64,000 nucleotides of DNA. Source: Stercorarius parasiticus. Taxonomy: Eukaryota; Chordata; Aves; Charadriiformes; Stercorariidae. Shown here in pieces: positions 47,977 through 59,927 of this stretch (positions within the stretch are counted from its first letter, which is position 1; every line of letters starts with the position of its first letter). Below the pieces are notes generated by a model. The model searched no databases. It was given only the letters and a program-made list of their open reading frames with translations, and was not told the DNA's origin. The translations under genes and the position numbers were made by a program. Where the stretch lies: positions 186,618 to 250,617 of the forward strand of contig VWZL01000594.1 of NCBI GenBank assembly GCA_013396915.1. Direction: 5' to 3'.

Positions 47977-50900
47977 ATTTATGTCTAGTGATGAAATTGT
48001 AATTCTTGTGTAGATAGTATAATCAGGAGCAATCATAAATTGGTTTGCCAACTTTGCCTAACTAAAAACATTATAAGTAATTTAGACTACAAAAATAAAA
48101 GGCTACTGGTCAACCTGCAAAAGCTAGAGTTGCTACTGGCCAATTCCCACCCTCAGCAAATTTAGCTTCCTTTGAAATTAAGAGGGTGTCAGCATAGCTA
48201 TCCAGCATCAGCGCATTGCTTCTTACAATCACGTATCATTTGATCAATTACTTTGGAAAGTTTGCATTGAATTTAAAGCAGTAGGTAGCTTTTGTATATT
48301 ATGATATTTACAGTGCCTGTGTAGCACTTTTTACATGGAAAAATAACAATTAACTAATTGGTGATTAAATATAGTACACTTGAGACAGATTCTGTCTCCC
48401 TTGTGGTTTTTTCTAACCAATCCAGGAAATAGCTTGCATCTAGGGATGAGAAGCTGAACTACCTTGTGGATTAAATACCTTCTCACCCCAAACTTGTCAC
48501 ATCCCTAGAGAGCTCTGTAGAGTAATTTCAAAGGACCCTTTGAAAAGGAACTTTATATGTGAGTTTTCTTGGTGATTTTAATTGGCACTGAAGTTACACA
48601 AAATAATAGAAAATCATTTCAGTAAAGAATTGCTGCAATTTCTAGGGTTATTGCAATTCTATGACAGCTACACAATTATCAAAAACTGGGCTAACTGGCA
48701 GAGACTTTCCCTATAGTGTGAGAACCAATGCAATACTGATTTAAAAAATTGCCTCCAGAAACCTCTATTGTAAAGGTTATAATTTAAGTCCAGAGTCTGT
48801 CATGTGGATCCTCTAGTTGCCAAATATAGCCAAAACTGTTCCCACAGATATTGACTATCTAAGTCAGATGTTTGCTTCTAGAGATGAAGCAGATGAAAAA
48901 CGATAGCAAATAGTAGGAAGAAGTGTCAAGGTATTTGGCTAGCATCATTACTATTTCTGAAGTACCTATGCACAAGCCAAAGCTTACTTGCATCAGTACC
49001 ACTAATGTGCTAATTCAATTTGCATTCAGGAAATCTGAAGCTGAGGCAGTAACTCAACAATAACAACAGCCTGGAGAACACACTTTCAAAACAAAAAAAA
49101 AGATTACCTGTCTAAGGATTTAGTGAAAATCCTTGACTTAACTTATTTTCTTAACATGGGCATACAACCTATCATGCGGCGACAAGCTAAAATATGTTAG
49201 TAAAAATTAAGCAATGACTCTTTTACAATTGGAAATTCTATTTGATCCTTTAAGAATTTTCACCCTTGACTTCACTACTTCACTCCATATAAACTTGCAC
49301 TCCAAGTTACTGGTTCTGCACTATCAATGTGACTAAAAAGAAAACCAAAAAGATATATTCCAAGGAAAGATTTTAAGCAAAAATGAAAACTGCAGATGGG
49401 GAAGACTACTGTTCACAAATGAACACAGAAGTAGCACGGAAACCAAAGTGCTGACAAAGAAAAAGTCTGGGAACTAAAGAAAAAGAAAAAAAAATATATA
49501 AGAAGGAGCAGAGACTAGAGAATTAGAGAATCGAAATTGGCCACAGAGGCAAGTTTACAAGAATAGGAAAGGAAAGCACTGAAAGTTTTCAGAGAACATT
49601 TCAAGAAAAGATAGAATAAAAATATGAAAAAATTAACCTTTCTTTAAATACATCGTACAGCCTTCAACCCTGTTCCCCTCCCCAATGGCTCCATCCTTGC
49701 CCCTTCTAAAATAAAATAAAGTTTTCTGTAGGCAGCGGACCTTTTTCAAAAATAATATATTTGTTAACCTGTGGGTTAACCTGACCTAGACTTCAGTTTT
49801 GGGAGAGGTGTAAGAATGAATAATTGTCATGTATTGTAAGAGGTTTCTCCACTAGTTATTTGAAACATCATCTCTTACACACACACATATAGTGGAGCAA
49901 ATTTATGCAACTATTGGTTGCAGAATAACATGTCACATTACTGTTGTTGTATTTAATGAGTTTTGGCAATGTGTTTAGCAAAAGGAAAACACCTAAAATT
50001 TACTATGTGCAAAAGAAAACCCCAACTACCAAGAAAATGTGCGAAGAGATTTTGAGTGACTCAACCTAATGCCTCAGGATAGTTCAATACAATGTTTTGG
50101 CAACCCAAATTGGACATGGAAGTTGAATCAGGGTGTCCACACCTCCTTGTTCTTGAATGAAAACAGAGCTTCCCCTGGCTATATATAACGAGCTTCACAC
50201 TGTAAATACTTCTGTAGAAGTTTTCTCTTAGTCTGATGGCTAAGAAAATCTAAAGCAGAAGCATGCTTCCCCTGGGCAAGGATTCTCTAGACAACAGCAT
50301 AGCTCAGTGATTTCTTTAACCTGGCCTTTAAAAAGCGTCCCTTGAAAAGAAGGTGAAATCTTTCCATGCAAAATCTTCAATGGGTATCCTTTCCCAGGTG
50401 TATTTAGTAAGATTTTTTTTTGGTCCTGCAACAACCTACTCAAATTAATTCTAGAACAAGCTGAGTATTTTATGAGCACATGGCCTCAAGTCTTTGAACA
50501 TGTTTTTTATGCTTATGCAGAAATACTGCTACTAATCATAGATTAATTAAATTTATCAGAAGTAAAGCAGCGCATTACATTCATTACTTACAAGCAAAGG
50601 GCAAGGAGAAGCAACATCTGCAACAATGCAGGATAGAAACAAAGCTGAAATGAGTGCCTTCAGCCAAAGGAAAACTGCCCAGTATTGTCAAAACACTAAA
50701 TTCTCCTATCTTTACTATAACTTAGAGTTTTAAAAAGTCAGCTTTAAGAATTTTATGTGTGTTTGTGTGCAACAACAAGAACTATGAGATCTCTATTGAA
50801 GTGTACAGACTAGCAGTATGAAAGAGGAATATACCATGTCAGTGCTCCTCCGCATCCTTTGATTTACTGTGCTAGGATCTTCCACCAATGTGTGACATGA

Positions 50901-53804
50901 TAAACATACAAAAACCACTGTGTTTAGCCAGAAGAGTGGCATGACCTACTGAAAATTCATTACATTATGGAATATAAGGTACTGCAAAGCACTAATGCAA
51001 AGTAAGCCTTCTGGCAGTTTAAAAAGATTTCTGTAGATACCCAAAAGAATTTAGAAGTATTTTAATTAAATTGTACATCTGCATGGTCAGCTGAAAATAT
51101 CTGTTCTCTATACAGTCCAAGTTGACAGCATACAGTAAAGCTGTCTTAATACTTGCCAACCAGAATCTGTTACAAATAGCTCAAGAAAACAAAAGGGTGG
51201 GTAAACAAGTTTTACAGGAATTTATTATTTAATACAAGATGGAATAAACCAATATAATTTTCTAGAAATGTAAAAAGATATATGAATTTACATTAATATC
51301 CACAGAATTGAAAGTGGCATTATTTTCTTTTCATAGATTTTGAGCATAGCAGCTAGCATTCTGAATTACAGTAAAAATATCACTTCCTAGTCCCTGAAAA
51401 TTATTTATATGGGTAGTTTGCCTTAGATGTACTTTTTCCTCTTCCCTTCTGCCTAAAAATAAGGGAAAGACTGAGGAAAAACAGAAGTTGAAAGAAAAAC
51501 TGTGACTTTCTGGTTTCTGTTATTGTTGAATTTTTAGAAGCATGCTTTATGGGTGATAAAAACGATGTTTTATAGAAAAGAAAGAAAGGAGAGGATGAGC
51601 CAAATGGGACTGTAATGTGGAGAGAGAATAAAAACAATACAGCAAGATAAAAGGAAATGAGCGAAGGAGCAACAGCAGGGGAAAATAATGAGCCAGAACA
51701 AAAGCCCCACCACTAACAGAGTTTGCAAATATTCCCAACAGCAAGAGAAATTTGCAGACATGGCAACAAGAGATTTGAGAAAGGAAGACAGGAAAACCCG
51801 GGGCTTAGGAATGGAGTCAGCCAAATAATTTCTTCCTTTCCTGCTTAAGATAGTATAAAAAGCTCTTCAATTCAAGCATTTGGCACCCTCTTTTGTCAAT
51901 ACATGCCCCATATATGTAATATCCGTCTAATCTGCTTCTCAGCATAAACATGTTCAACAAAGAACTATAATGATAGTGAACTACCAAAAAAGATAAAAAA
52001 AAAAAAAGAATATTGGATACTAGTTTTATAGCCACTGTAGATAATGAGAAATACATTATTTAAACTTGTATCATAAAGAAAAATAATCAAACTAAAACCA
52101 TAATAGAACATATTCCTTTAAGGATGTTGTCAGGATAGAGAATCACAAAGGAAATAAACTCATAAAAAATAGGTCTGTCAACAATTATCAGTCAGGTTAA
52201 GAAAATCCCTAACTTCCTTTGGTAAACCGGGAACTTTACCAGTAACATCACTCCACACTTGTTTTTAATTTTACTTTTTCTCTACTACAGGTCAATATCA
52301 GGAAAGAGCATTGAGATATGAAGACCTTCAGAAGACCCATCCATTGCTCTCTGTGGATATTTGTTGTAAAGGGAAATATTAAAAAGTAAAGAAAACACTG
52401 GATGGATGTTGGTGCACTCTGAGGGTTCACGAAGGTTTTGTTTTCCTCCTTGTTCTCGCTAGTTTTGCTCTTGTTCTGTCTTTTACACTACTTGCCCATG
52501 TTATTTTATCAGTCACTCAAATCACATCTAGGAGTTCCGTAACAAGGAAATTTTTAAAAGTTTTGCTATTTAAGTTACTGTTGAGTTTACACCTGTACTG
52601 TTTTAAAAAGATTTGAAAATTTACTTCTCTAGCAATACAAGAGAAGGTATAAGCAATGTATGCACACAAATTTTATTCAAATTTCTGTAAGAGGATTATT
52701 ATTATTTTGCCAAGTAGTTTATTCCGACAGATTAAATTGCCAGTGTTTGAGAGATGATGCTTGGGAAATGGCTACCACAGAATTTGCAGCCCAAATATGG
52801 AAGGCAAACTCTACTTGCTGTTCAACTGCTATTTGGTTGACATCCAAGCTTGCACACTCTCAAATGTTGTACAGATTTAACAAAAAATGTGATCAAGAAT
52901 CATGTTAATACAGATGTGGCACACCACTTGGTCAAAGATTTTTCAGAATAGTAATACTAAAGGCAACACTAATCCACAGCCAGTCCAAGGACAGAATTGC
53001 CTTCTTAAAAATATGCTATCTTTACTTTGGCCTTATTTATACAAAATTTGATTGCTAGATTATTTTGAATGAGAATAGCGGAAGACTGTATCCCAACTGA
53101 ACATGGAATAAACACTGGTTTCCATATTTTTAAAAATTAGGCCTTTTCACTGACATCAAAGATCATCTTCTCCCAAATATATTGAACGCAGTCTCAGCTA
53201 TACCCAAATGACCTTTAATCCAAACATTTGTCTTAACTCCATACTACCAAAACAGAATTCCAGTATTAATGCAATTTAACAGAGTATCCAAATGGATTTA
53301 TTGATTTTTCAGGCAAGCTTGCAAGCAAAACTCCAATATTTGTGTAACTCATGAAGGCTAATCGTTCTGAGAACATAATTAAATAGTAGCAATGTCATTG
53401 GTAAAACTTTTCTTTCTGAGGCTTGGACCATCTATCTGACACACTCAATGCAATGCCCAGCTCCTGTAGCAAAAGGTCTCTTGGCTTGAGGCACCAATGG
53501 AAGCTCTGTCAACATTGTCTCTCTCACTCCAAGGATGAATTCACAGTAGTCATCACCAACACCACGGGTCTCAGTGTATCCAGGCATTTTGGAACAGAAG
53601 TTATGCTGAGTTTCATTAGTTTCTGAATTTGCTCAATACCTAAATTCACACATCTAATCAACCATTTTATAATACTCATGCCTCACATATTAACAGATCT
53701 GTAAGTCCAGGGAAGCATTTTCCTAACATGAAAAACAATTACAAGATTATTAACATTCATCCCATTCAGCTCAACTGTGGGGTTACGCTTTGCTTTTGAA
53801 ACAG
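47977..53804. other. Long AT-rich noncoding stretch
   Basis: No gene recognised in about 5.8 kb. Purine-rich patches lie at 49380-49640 and 51570-51700. A short (CA)n lies at 49879-49888. Frames of about 80 codons (minus 50240-50479, plus 52660-52908, plus 53423-53626) lack splice partners or known motifs. Confidence 0.45.
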
Positions 53805-54200
53805 ATTTATGTGGCAAGGTGTTGGCAGCAGGAGGGCTGCAGGGTGGCTTCTGTGGCAAGAGATCGGGACTGCCCCGTGCCAGACACGGATGCTTTTGGG
53901 CAATTCTGCAATGTCCACAATGACACAGCCATCAGTAAAGCTGGTGGCACCTCTGTGAAAATGTATTTAAGAAAGGGCAAAACACCAGAAAGGAGAGGAG
54001 TGAAGGAAAAAAGAGCGAGAAAAAGCCCTGCAAACCACCAAGGTCAGTGAAGAAGAAGAGACAGGAGGTGCTCCAGGCATCTGAGCAGATATCCACACTA
54101 CAGCCTGTGGAGAGCATTGCGCCGGAGCAGGTGGATATGCCCTAAAGGAACTGCAGCCCATGGAAAGCCTACTCTGGAGCACCTCCTGGGGCACAGTCAG
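53805..54200 (+). mobile_element. Degraded avian interspersed repeat, probably ERV/LTR-derived
   Basis: It begins TGGCAAGGTGTTGGCAGCAGG and continues GAGGGCTGCAGGGTGGCTTC. It then has GGTGGCACCTCTGTGAAAATG leading into a TATTTAAGAAAGG box, AAGGTCAGTGAAGAAG, GACAGGAGGTGCTCCAGGC, and a tail built of loosely repeated CAGCCCATGG / GGAGCAGGTGGA modules. This order matches a high-copy repeat I remember from many bird genomes. The TATTTAAG box and modular tail fit an LTR or 5' leader of an endogenous retrovirus, but I am not certain of its class. Open frames inside (for example minus 53932-54221) are incidental. It is much more GC-rich than its surroundings. Confidence 0.65.
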
Positions 54201-56887
54201 CCCCTCAGTTCCAGAATCCAATTAAAAACCAGGAAAGAACAAATGACACTTAAACTCATAGCCCTACCTTGAGTTCACTGGGATGCTCTCATGCCCAGAG
54301 TCCCGTGAATAACATTATCTGTGGCTTCAGCTCATCTTATATTTACTTTTGCAATTCAGAGTGCTTCACATATAGAAATATATGAAATATAGAAATATAG
54401 AAATATGTGCTTCTGTCCAGTTACCACAATGATTCAACGTTCCTGGATTTATTTTGCTATACACATATATGAAATGGTCTTTGGTAGGCAACTAGCCTGT
54501 TAGCTACTGCTTCTCTAGTAAGAAACTTGTAGCATCAGGGAACAGTTCCACAAGCCTTCAAAAAAACTTGCAACACTGGGAGTATGAGTAGCGTGACAAC
54601 GTCTGAAGAGCCAACTGTTCATGGTTAGTCTCAGGATTTCTATTCACGTTCTGCAGTCACTTGAGTTTCTTCAGGGTGCCTGGATGATCGCAAAACATAA
54701 AGCATCTTAAAAGATGACTCCACTGGAGCCAGATAGAACACTGATCTGGTCCTTTAGCAAACTTCCATTCGAACTAGCAAAACTTGCCTGTCTTCATGTT
54801 GTCTTTGTTTCTGTAATACCTGAAATTTGGCGATTTCTTAGGGGTTCTCTTGAAGAATTTATTCATAACCTGACAGGATTCCTGTAGTAATTCCTGCATT
54901 AATCTTTTCTCCTCAGTCATTTAACAGACTGGAAGATAAAATATGGATGTACACATATGCACAAATATATATTCACGTGGACACTTTTTAATACTTGCAC
55001 ATTGGGAAGCTCATGTCCCTGGCGTGTGCACTTAAAATTGTTTCATATATTTAACGTATGAAGATCCTACTGCTTCTATCATCTATTCCTCTCACACAGT
55101 TGTGCTTTCCTCATTCTTCACTTACAACATAATATTATGTCAGTGAAGGTGTTGGCATTTCTGTCCAAATATTTGATAGTATGTATGCACCATTACACAA
55201 CATAGATCAAGCTCCCCTGTTTTAGTATCAAATACAAAGCTATCACTTAATTTCATCGTGATAGTTAACACTAACAGCACCACCAAGTTTTTCCTGGATG
55301 TTTTTAGATGAATAAAAATCTCCCTGAAAGTAATTAAGCTGGTACTGAATATAAAGTTGTAATATGGTATCTAATTCATGTGCTTTCAACTTCAGCGCGA
55401 TTTAATACACGCACACACAAAAACATATCTTCGCAAGTTTTTTTGCAGTGCATTTCCTAGTAACAAACAGAACATTTTTTCCTTTTATTGCTGGTATGCA
55501 GTAGATTCTGTTTTCAATTTAATGCCTTTTTGTACACTACAAAAGAAACGTATTACTATTCTCCAAGTCTCATTTATAATCCTTTCTCTTCATGCGCCTT
55601 CTTGCTGTTAATATTCTGTTGACTCTTAAGAAGTAGAAACTTCCATTACTAAAAATGAATAAATGAATACTAAAAAAGCACTGTATTGAAATGAATGTAG
55701 AGTACACAGCCTGGATATAGTTCTCACTGTACTTTCTATTGAGAAAGTACTAGTAATAGGTCAGGGATAGAAATGGCATTTTCTGTTTCTATTATTGGTA
55801 TAACATAGGTCATTTATGCTAACTTTTTCCTCCTCAGTTCTTCCAGTTTTAACACTTATATAAATGTCTAAAGCATACTGAACAGTTTAAAATGCAATCT
55901 AAATGACCACATAGCGCACATATACCTAAAATATACTGGTTAACACTGGGTAGATTCAGCTCCAGAAGATAAGCCACTGATCTCCTAACTATTTACGAAC
56001 AAGGAAACTTCCAACCCTTTCACCATGCGCACAGTATCTATACCCAGAAACAGCCTCAATATTATGTTTCAAATTATTTTACAGACCTGTTTTAAATATT
56101 GAAAAGCTATAGGAATTCTTTATTGGCTCCAAATGAGGAAGAATAGAAGAATTTATAATGCCAGTATTCACACCGTTCTGTATGTTTCCGTATTGAAATT
56201 GCTTCAGAAGATTAAGGCTAAAAAACCCACAAACACTGACAAATGAAAAAAGCTCCCTTCAATTCAAGCAGGATGTAACCTTTCTGCCCCTATCTCACCC
56301 CAGGCTTTTTGAGAGTTGTCTGTGCCTCTGACTGCTTACAACTCTAATCGCACTTGTTCCTTCTTAACCTCTCAACGCTTACCACAGAATATTTGCTCTA
56401 GGTGTAACATTTTTCCACCTGTGTTAATTTTAAATCCAGTGACTCAGTTTCTACTTTGTCCCCTCTTACGTTGTACCAAACAGCATTGCACTTGCACATT
56501 CGGAAGTCCCCAGAGAAAAGTGCAGAAAGCAAACTCAGGTTATCTGGTACCGCTTGCAAAGCATCAAATGGAGAAAGAACAATGCGTGCTAGTTAAAATA
56601 AGAAACCTCTGCACTTGTTAAATGTCAATGCTCAGAATGAGAGCAAAGTATTTTGCCAATACTGTTTTACCATTGTATCCCAGTTAATACGGTTGTTGCC
56701 ATTGCTTGTAACAAGACACAGGCTTCAAATCAAGCTAACAACATTGGCATCAAGATTTGTCTGGCCTGCCTGGACATTTGCTTTAGCTCTTAAAGAGCAG
56801 CTATCTAATGACCGGGTTATTATTACCTTTTTTGCATTAGCTGTTGTTCAGCTTTTCACAGTTGTGTGGCGTAACACCTTGTATTAG
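54201..56887. other. Noncoding stretch between two repeat copies
   Basis: No gag, pol or env-like sequence is seen, so the two flanking repeat copies do not bracket a recognisable provirus. Otherwise AT-rich and featureless apart from the small tandem repeat at 54371-54407. Confidence 0.45.
54371..54407. repeat. Short imperfect tandem repeat (ATAGAAAT-like)
   Basis: About four imperfect copies of an AT-rich unit of 8 to 10 bp containing GAAATATA. Confidence 0.75.
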
Positions 56888-57326
56888 GCTTACATGGCAA
56901 GGTTTTGGTAGCAGGGAGGGTACAGGGGTGACTTTGTCAGCTACAGGTTTGTATCTCACAGGTATCAGTAACAACCACTTTGTGAAGAACGATCTTCCAA
57001 TAAGGAGCAACCCAAATAATTACAGGCACTGTATGACACCAGAGATCCCAGGACTACAAAATTCAGCAATGGCCAGTTACTCACCATCAAAGGAAGGAAA
57101 CCTTTGGAGCGTGGTAAAACCAGTTCTACTGATAACAGAGGTGTCATGTGAACTTGACATCAACGATAAAGAGCAAGGTATACAACATGTTAACAAATAT
57201 ATCAGAGAGATACCAACTGGATTCCAGAATGAGGAAAAAGAAATCATCAACATTAACATCAGACTCCTGCCAACAAGTTGTGATAAAAGGCTTATTTTAG
57301 TGCTACCACTTCCACAACTGACCTGA
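56844..57326 (+). other. Open frame of 160 codons, overlapping the repeat fragment
   Basis: The second longest open frame in the window. Its first 35 or so codons lie in or beside the repeat fragment. The rest has a fairly polar composition (Asn, Lys, Glu, Ser) with no domain I recognise, and lies between the repeat and AT-rich DNA. It might be body sequence of the same decayed element or a chance opening. Confidence 0.15.
56888..56955 (+). mobile_element. Second fragment of the 53805 repeat
   Basis: The words CATGGCAAGGTTTTGGTAGC and GGGAGGGTACAGGGGTGAC align with the first 50 or so bases of the copy at 53805, in the same orientation. Similarity fades by about 56955. Confidence 0.6.
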
Positions 57327-58874
57327 AGCCATTGACCTTCAGATCAAGAGAGGCTCTGCAAGAGTGAGCGATACATCGAAGAAAGGGGTAGGTACTAAGG
57401 AACTTTATGTACGTTTAATTTTTGACTGTTTGAACTAGATGTGCTAGTACCCCTGTAACTGGAATAATAAAAAAAAAAATATCTTTGATCAGACTGTTAA
57501 GATTTTAATTAGACTAACACTAAATTCTTGTCTATGCATATAAAGTGTGGGTTTTTCCCATGCTGATCATGCCTCCTTGACGTCTGAATAGTAATTGTCA
57601 ATCATGATTTTTTTCCAGACCATTCAAATGTCATGTGAGCAAAATCCAAACCTGAGTAATTTAGTATTGGTAGAAAATGTTTTTTAACGTTAGAGAAATA
57701 AGAAAATAAAACAAAGAAATTGCAAAAAAGGTAGTGGAAATGGTGGGAAATTTCCTGCGAAAGTTAAAATCCCAACTCTTAGGCTTTTTACCCCAAAAAA
57801 GCCATGTTCAGTTTTGCACTGAAATGACAGCTGCTAGCAACACCTCTATCAAGTGACAGGTTTAGAAATGCACTAGCTGTTTAAGTATCTTAAGTATTCC
57901 TTCACAGACTTAGGAGGAACAGGTAAAAAAGCTTTTTCATCGAAGAAGTGAAACTAGTTTTCTTCTCATCAGAATCCTGAAAACATTTTTTTTCTTCCAC
58001 TCTTCTTCTTTCAGTGACTTACACTTGTTTTTCACAGCCATCTCCATTCCCAATATGAATTTCTTTAAGCAAAATGCAGATCTCTGTGGCAAAGCATCAC
58101 AATGAAAAAATGTTCTCTCTATCCTGTTCTAGACAACAGTATCCTACAAGGACTGAAAATATTACCATAATAAAGATGGTGATGAAAAAAGAAAAGCATG
58201 GCAGACAGTAAGAGGTAGACGTTTCTATGCTCATCAGTGATTACAAAAGAAGGAAGAGAGGCAACAGATAAAGTTCAACAAGGAAGACGAAGTTCAAAAG
58301 GATAATAAGCACATGCGCATTTCCCTCGTTTCTTCAACTTATGTATCTGCTACTTAATTGTTTTTTTCAAGATAATTCCAACAATACAGTAAGAACTATG
58401 CAATTATACATGGAAAGAAGTTTCAAGAAGCCTGACTGACAGGGTGAGAGAGGATGCTGAAGATGGCTGTTACAAACAAAAAAAGAAAAGTGTACATAAG
58501 ATTGATAAACAATAGCACCATGTTAAGTGGTACAGAATCAGCCAACATGATGCAACATCACCTGTGAAGAAGGTTCATTCACTTTAAACACTTGCATGAG
58601 TATTTAGTTGATTGCCTTTATTTTCATTTCAGATCCATTTAAGAATAACTGGTGAAATGTTATTTTTAAATGAGAGTAGTATGTCCTCTCTTTGAAGTTA
58701 AAGCCACAGGTGCTAAACAGTTGCTCCAGTTGGGTAACTGTTCTTATTATATACTATGAGGCCCAATTGAAATGGCCTAGTAACAAGATTCAAGTATTGT
58801 CTCTTCTTGGTAAGAAAAGGTATTAGCAGGAAAGGTTCAAGAATACTGCTGGCACAAGCACCTTCTTATCTTAC
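57327..58874. other. AT-rich noncoding stretch
   Basis: No gene or repeat recognised. Confidence 0.45.
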
Positions 58875-59047
58875 CTGGTAAGCGTGGGTGTAGAATACAT
58901 CCTCGGGTGAATGAAGTCAATCCTGGGTAAGGGAACACTGAAGCAACTAATAGTGGTGACAGGGTTTGTGGTGAACTCTCTAATTTGCTTCTGATGTCTT
59001 GTTTGATTAAAGCCATAAACCCGCCCCCCGGCTTTGGACAACAACAT
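58875..59047 (-). CDS. Candidate exon with ATG, 173 bp, unrecognised protein
   Basis: On the minus strand an ATG directly after a stop opens 57 codons plus two bases, ending exactly at an ideal donor (ACCAG|GTAAGATAAG). The peptide starts Met-Leu-Leu-Ser-Lys-Ala-Gly-Gly, has a basic segment with Arg-His-Gln-Lys-Gln, then a Thr/Pro-rich stretch, and ends with Pro-Arg-Ile-Asp-Phe-Ile-His-Pro-Arg. The block holds the most C/G-rich word nearby (CCGCCCCCCGG on the plus strand) and several CpGs. No good acceptor precedes the ATG, so it would be a first coding exon or part of a decayed mobile element. Without the donor the frame stops at the next codon. The protein is not recognised. Confidence 0.22.
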
Positions 59048-59875
59048 CTATCTACTCAAGTACCACAGTCACATCCAGCAAACACAATATTCACTTTGCT
59101 TACATTGGTGCTGTATTAGCAATGTCTCTTAGAAGCTGAAGTACTCAGAAAATAAGATAAAAAGGTAGAGTAAAGCTATGATTCTAATGGATTAAAAAAA
59201 CCAAAGTGTACATTTTTAGGATCAGCTCTCCTACTTCCTGGGATAAAGCTGGCTAAATTCTGACCTTGTAAAAGCTTACCAAATCCCCTGGAGAAAGGTC
59301 TCTTGAACCACATATAAGAATTACATACATCATTACGAACATTCATCAAATAGATCATGTATTGAAAGGCGCTGAACCTGTATTCACAATTGGTGCAAAA
59401 GTATTATTACTGTAAGACAGAAAATACAGGTTTTAAAAGTAACAGTATCCTTAGGTTTACAGATCATGAAGACGTATTTTTTCAATCTCAGAAACAAGCA
59501 TCACTGAAGGATTTTGTTACTTGTGAATCACCAATGGATGATTAAGTGCACAAAATGGTAAGAATAATTGAGTTTTATTTCAGATAATAACTCTGTGATA
59601 GCTTACTAATAATTTATTCATGGATATATTTAATAATGAAGTTATTACTGCCAAAGAAGTGTTGTTTGATAATACAAATATAACTTTAAGTAGTAGAATT
59701 TTGCCAGCAATGGTAACTTGTAGCTCATTTCATATACAGCAGTGTTTAATTAAATCCATAAGTGCAGAGTGTCCAGATGTTGGGTTTTTTTTAATTTAAT
59801 AATGATGGAACCAATGAGATGCTGATAGGTTTGTAAACTAAGCCTTCAGAACATGAAGAATTCCACAGGGCCTTT
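59048..59875. other. AT-rich noncoding stretch
   Basis: No gene or repeat recognised. Confidence 0.4.
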
Positions 59876-59927
59876 AAAAAAAAAGAAAAAAAAAAGAAAA
59901 GAAAAAAGAAAAGAAATGAAATGAAAT
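59876..59927 (+). repeat. Pure polypurine (A/G) tract
   Basis: About 50 nearly pure A/G bases of the form (A)nG, ending with GAAAT repeats. Low complexity, possibly the decayed A-rich tail of a retroposon. Confidence 0.85.

Noticed and set aside
53932..54221. Overlapping minus-strand frames rich in Ser and Phe
   Set aside because: Antisense to the GC-rich interspersed repeat at 53805-54200; incidental.
53805..56955. A complete endogenous retrovirus bounded by the two repeat copies
   Set aside because: No gag, protease, polymerase or envelope-like frame lies between, and the second copy is a short fragment.
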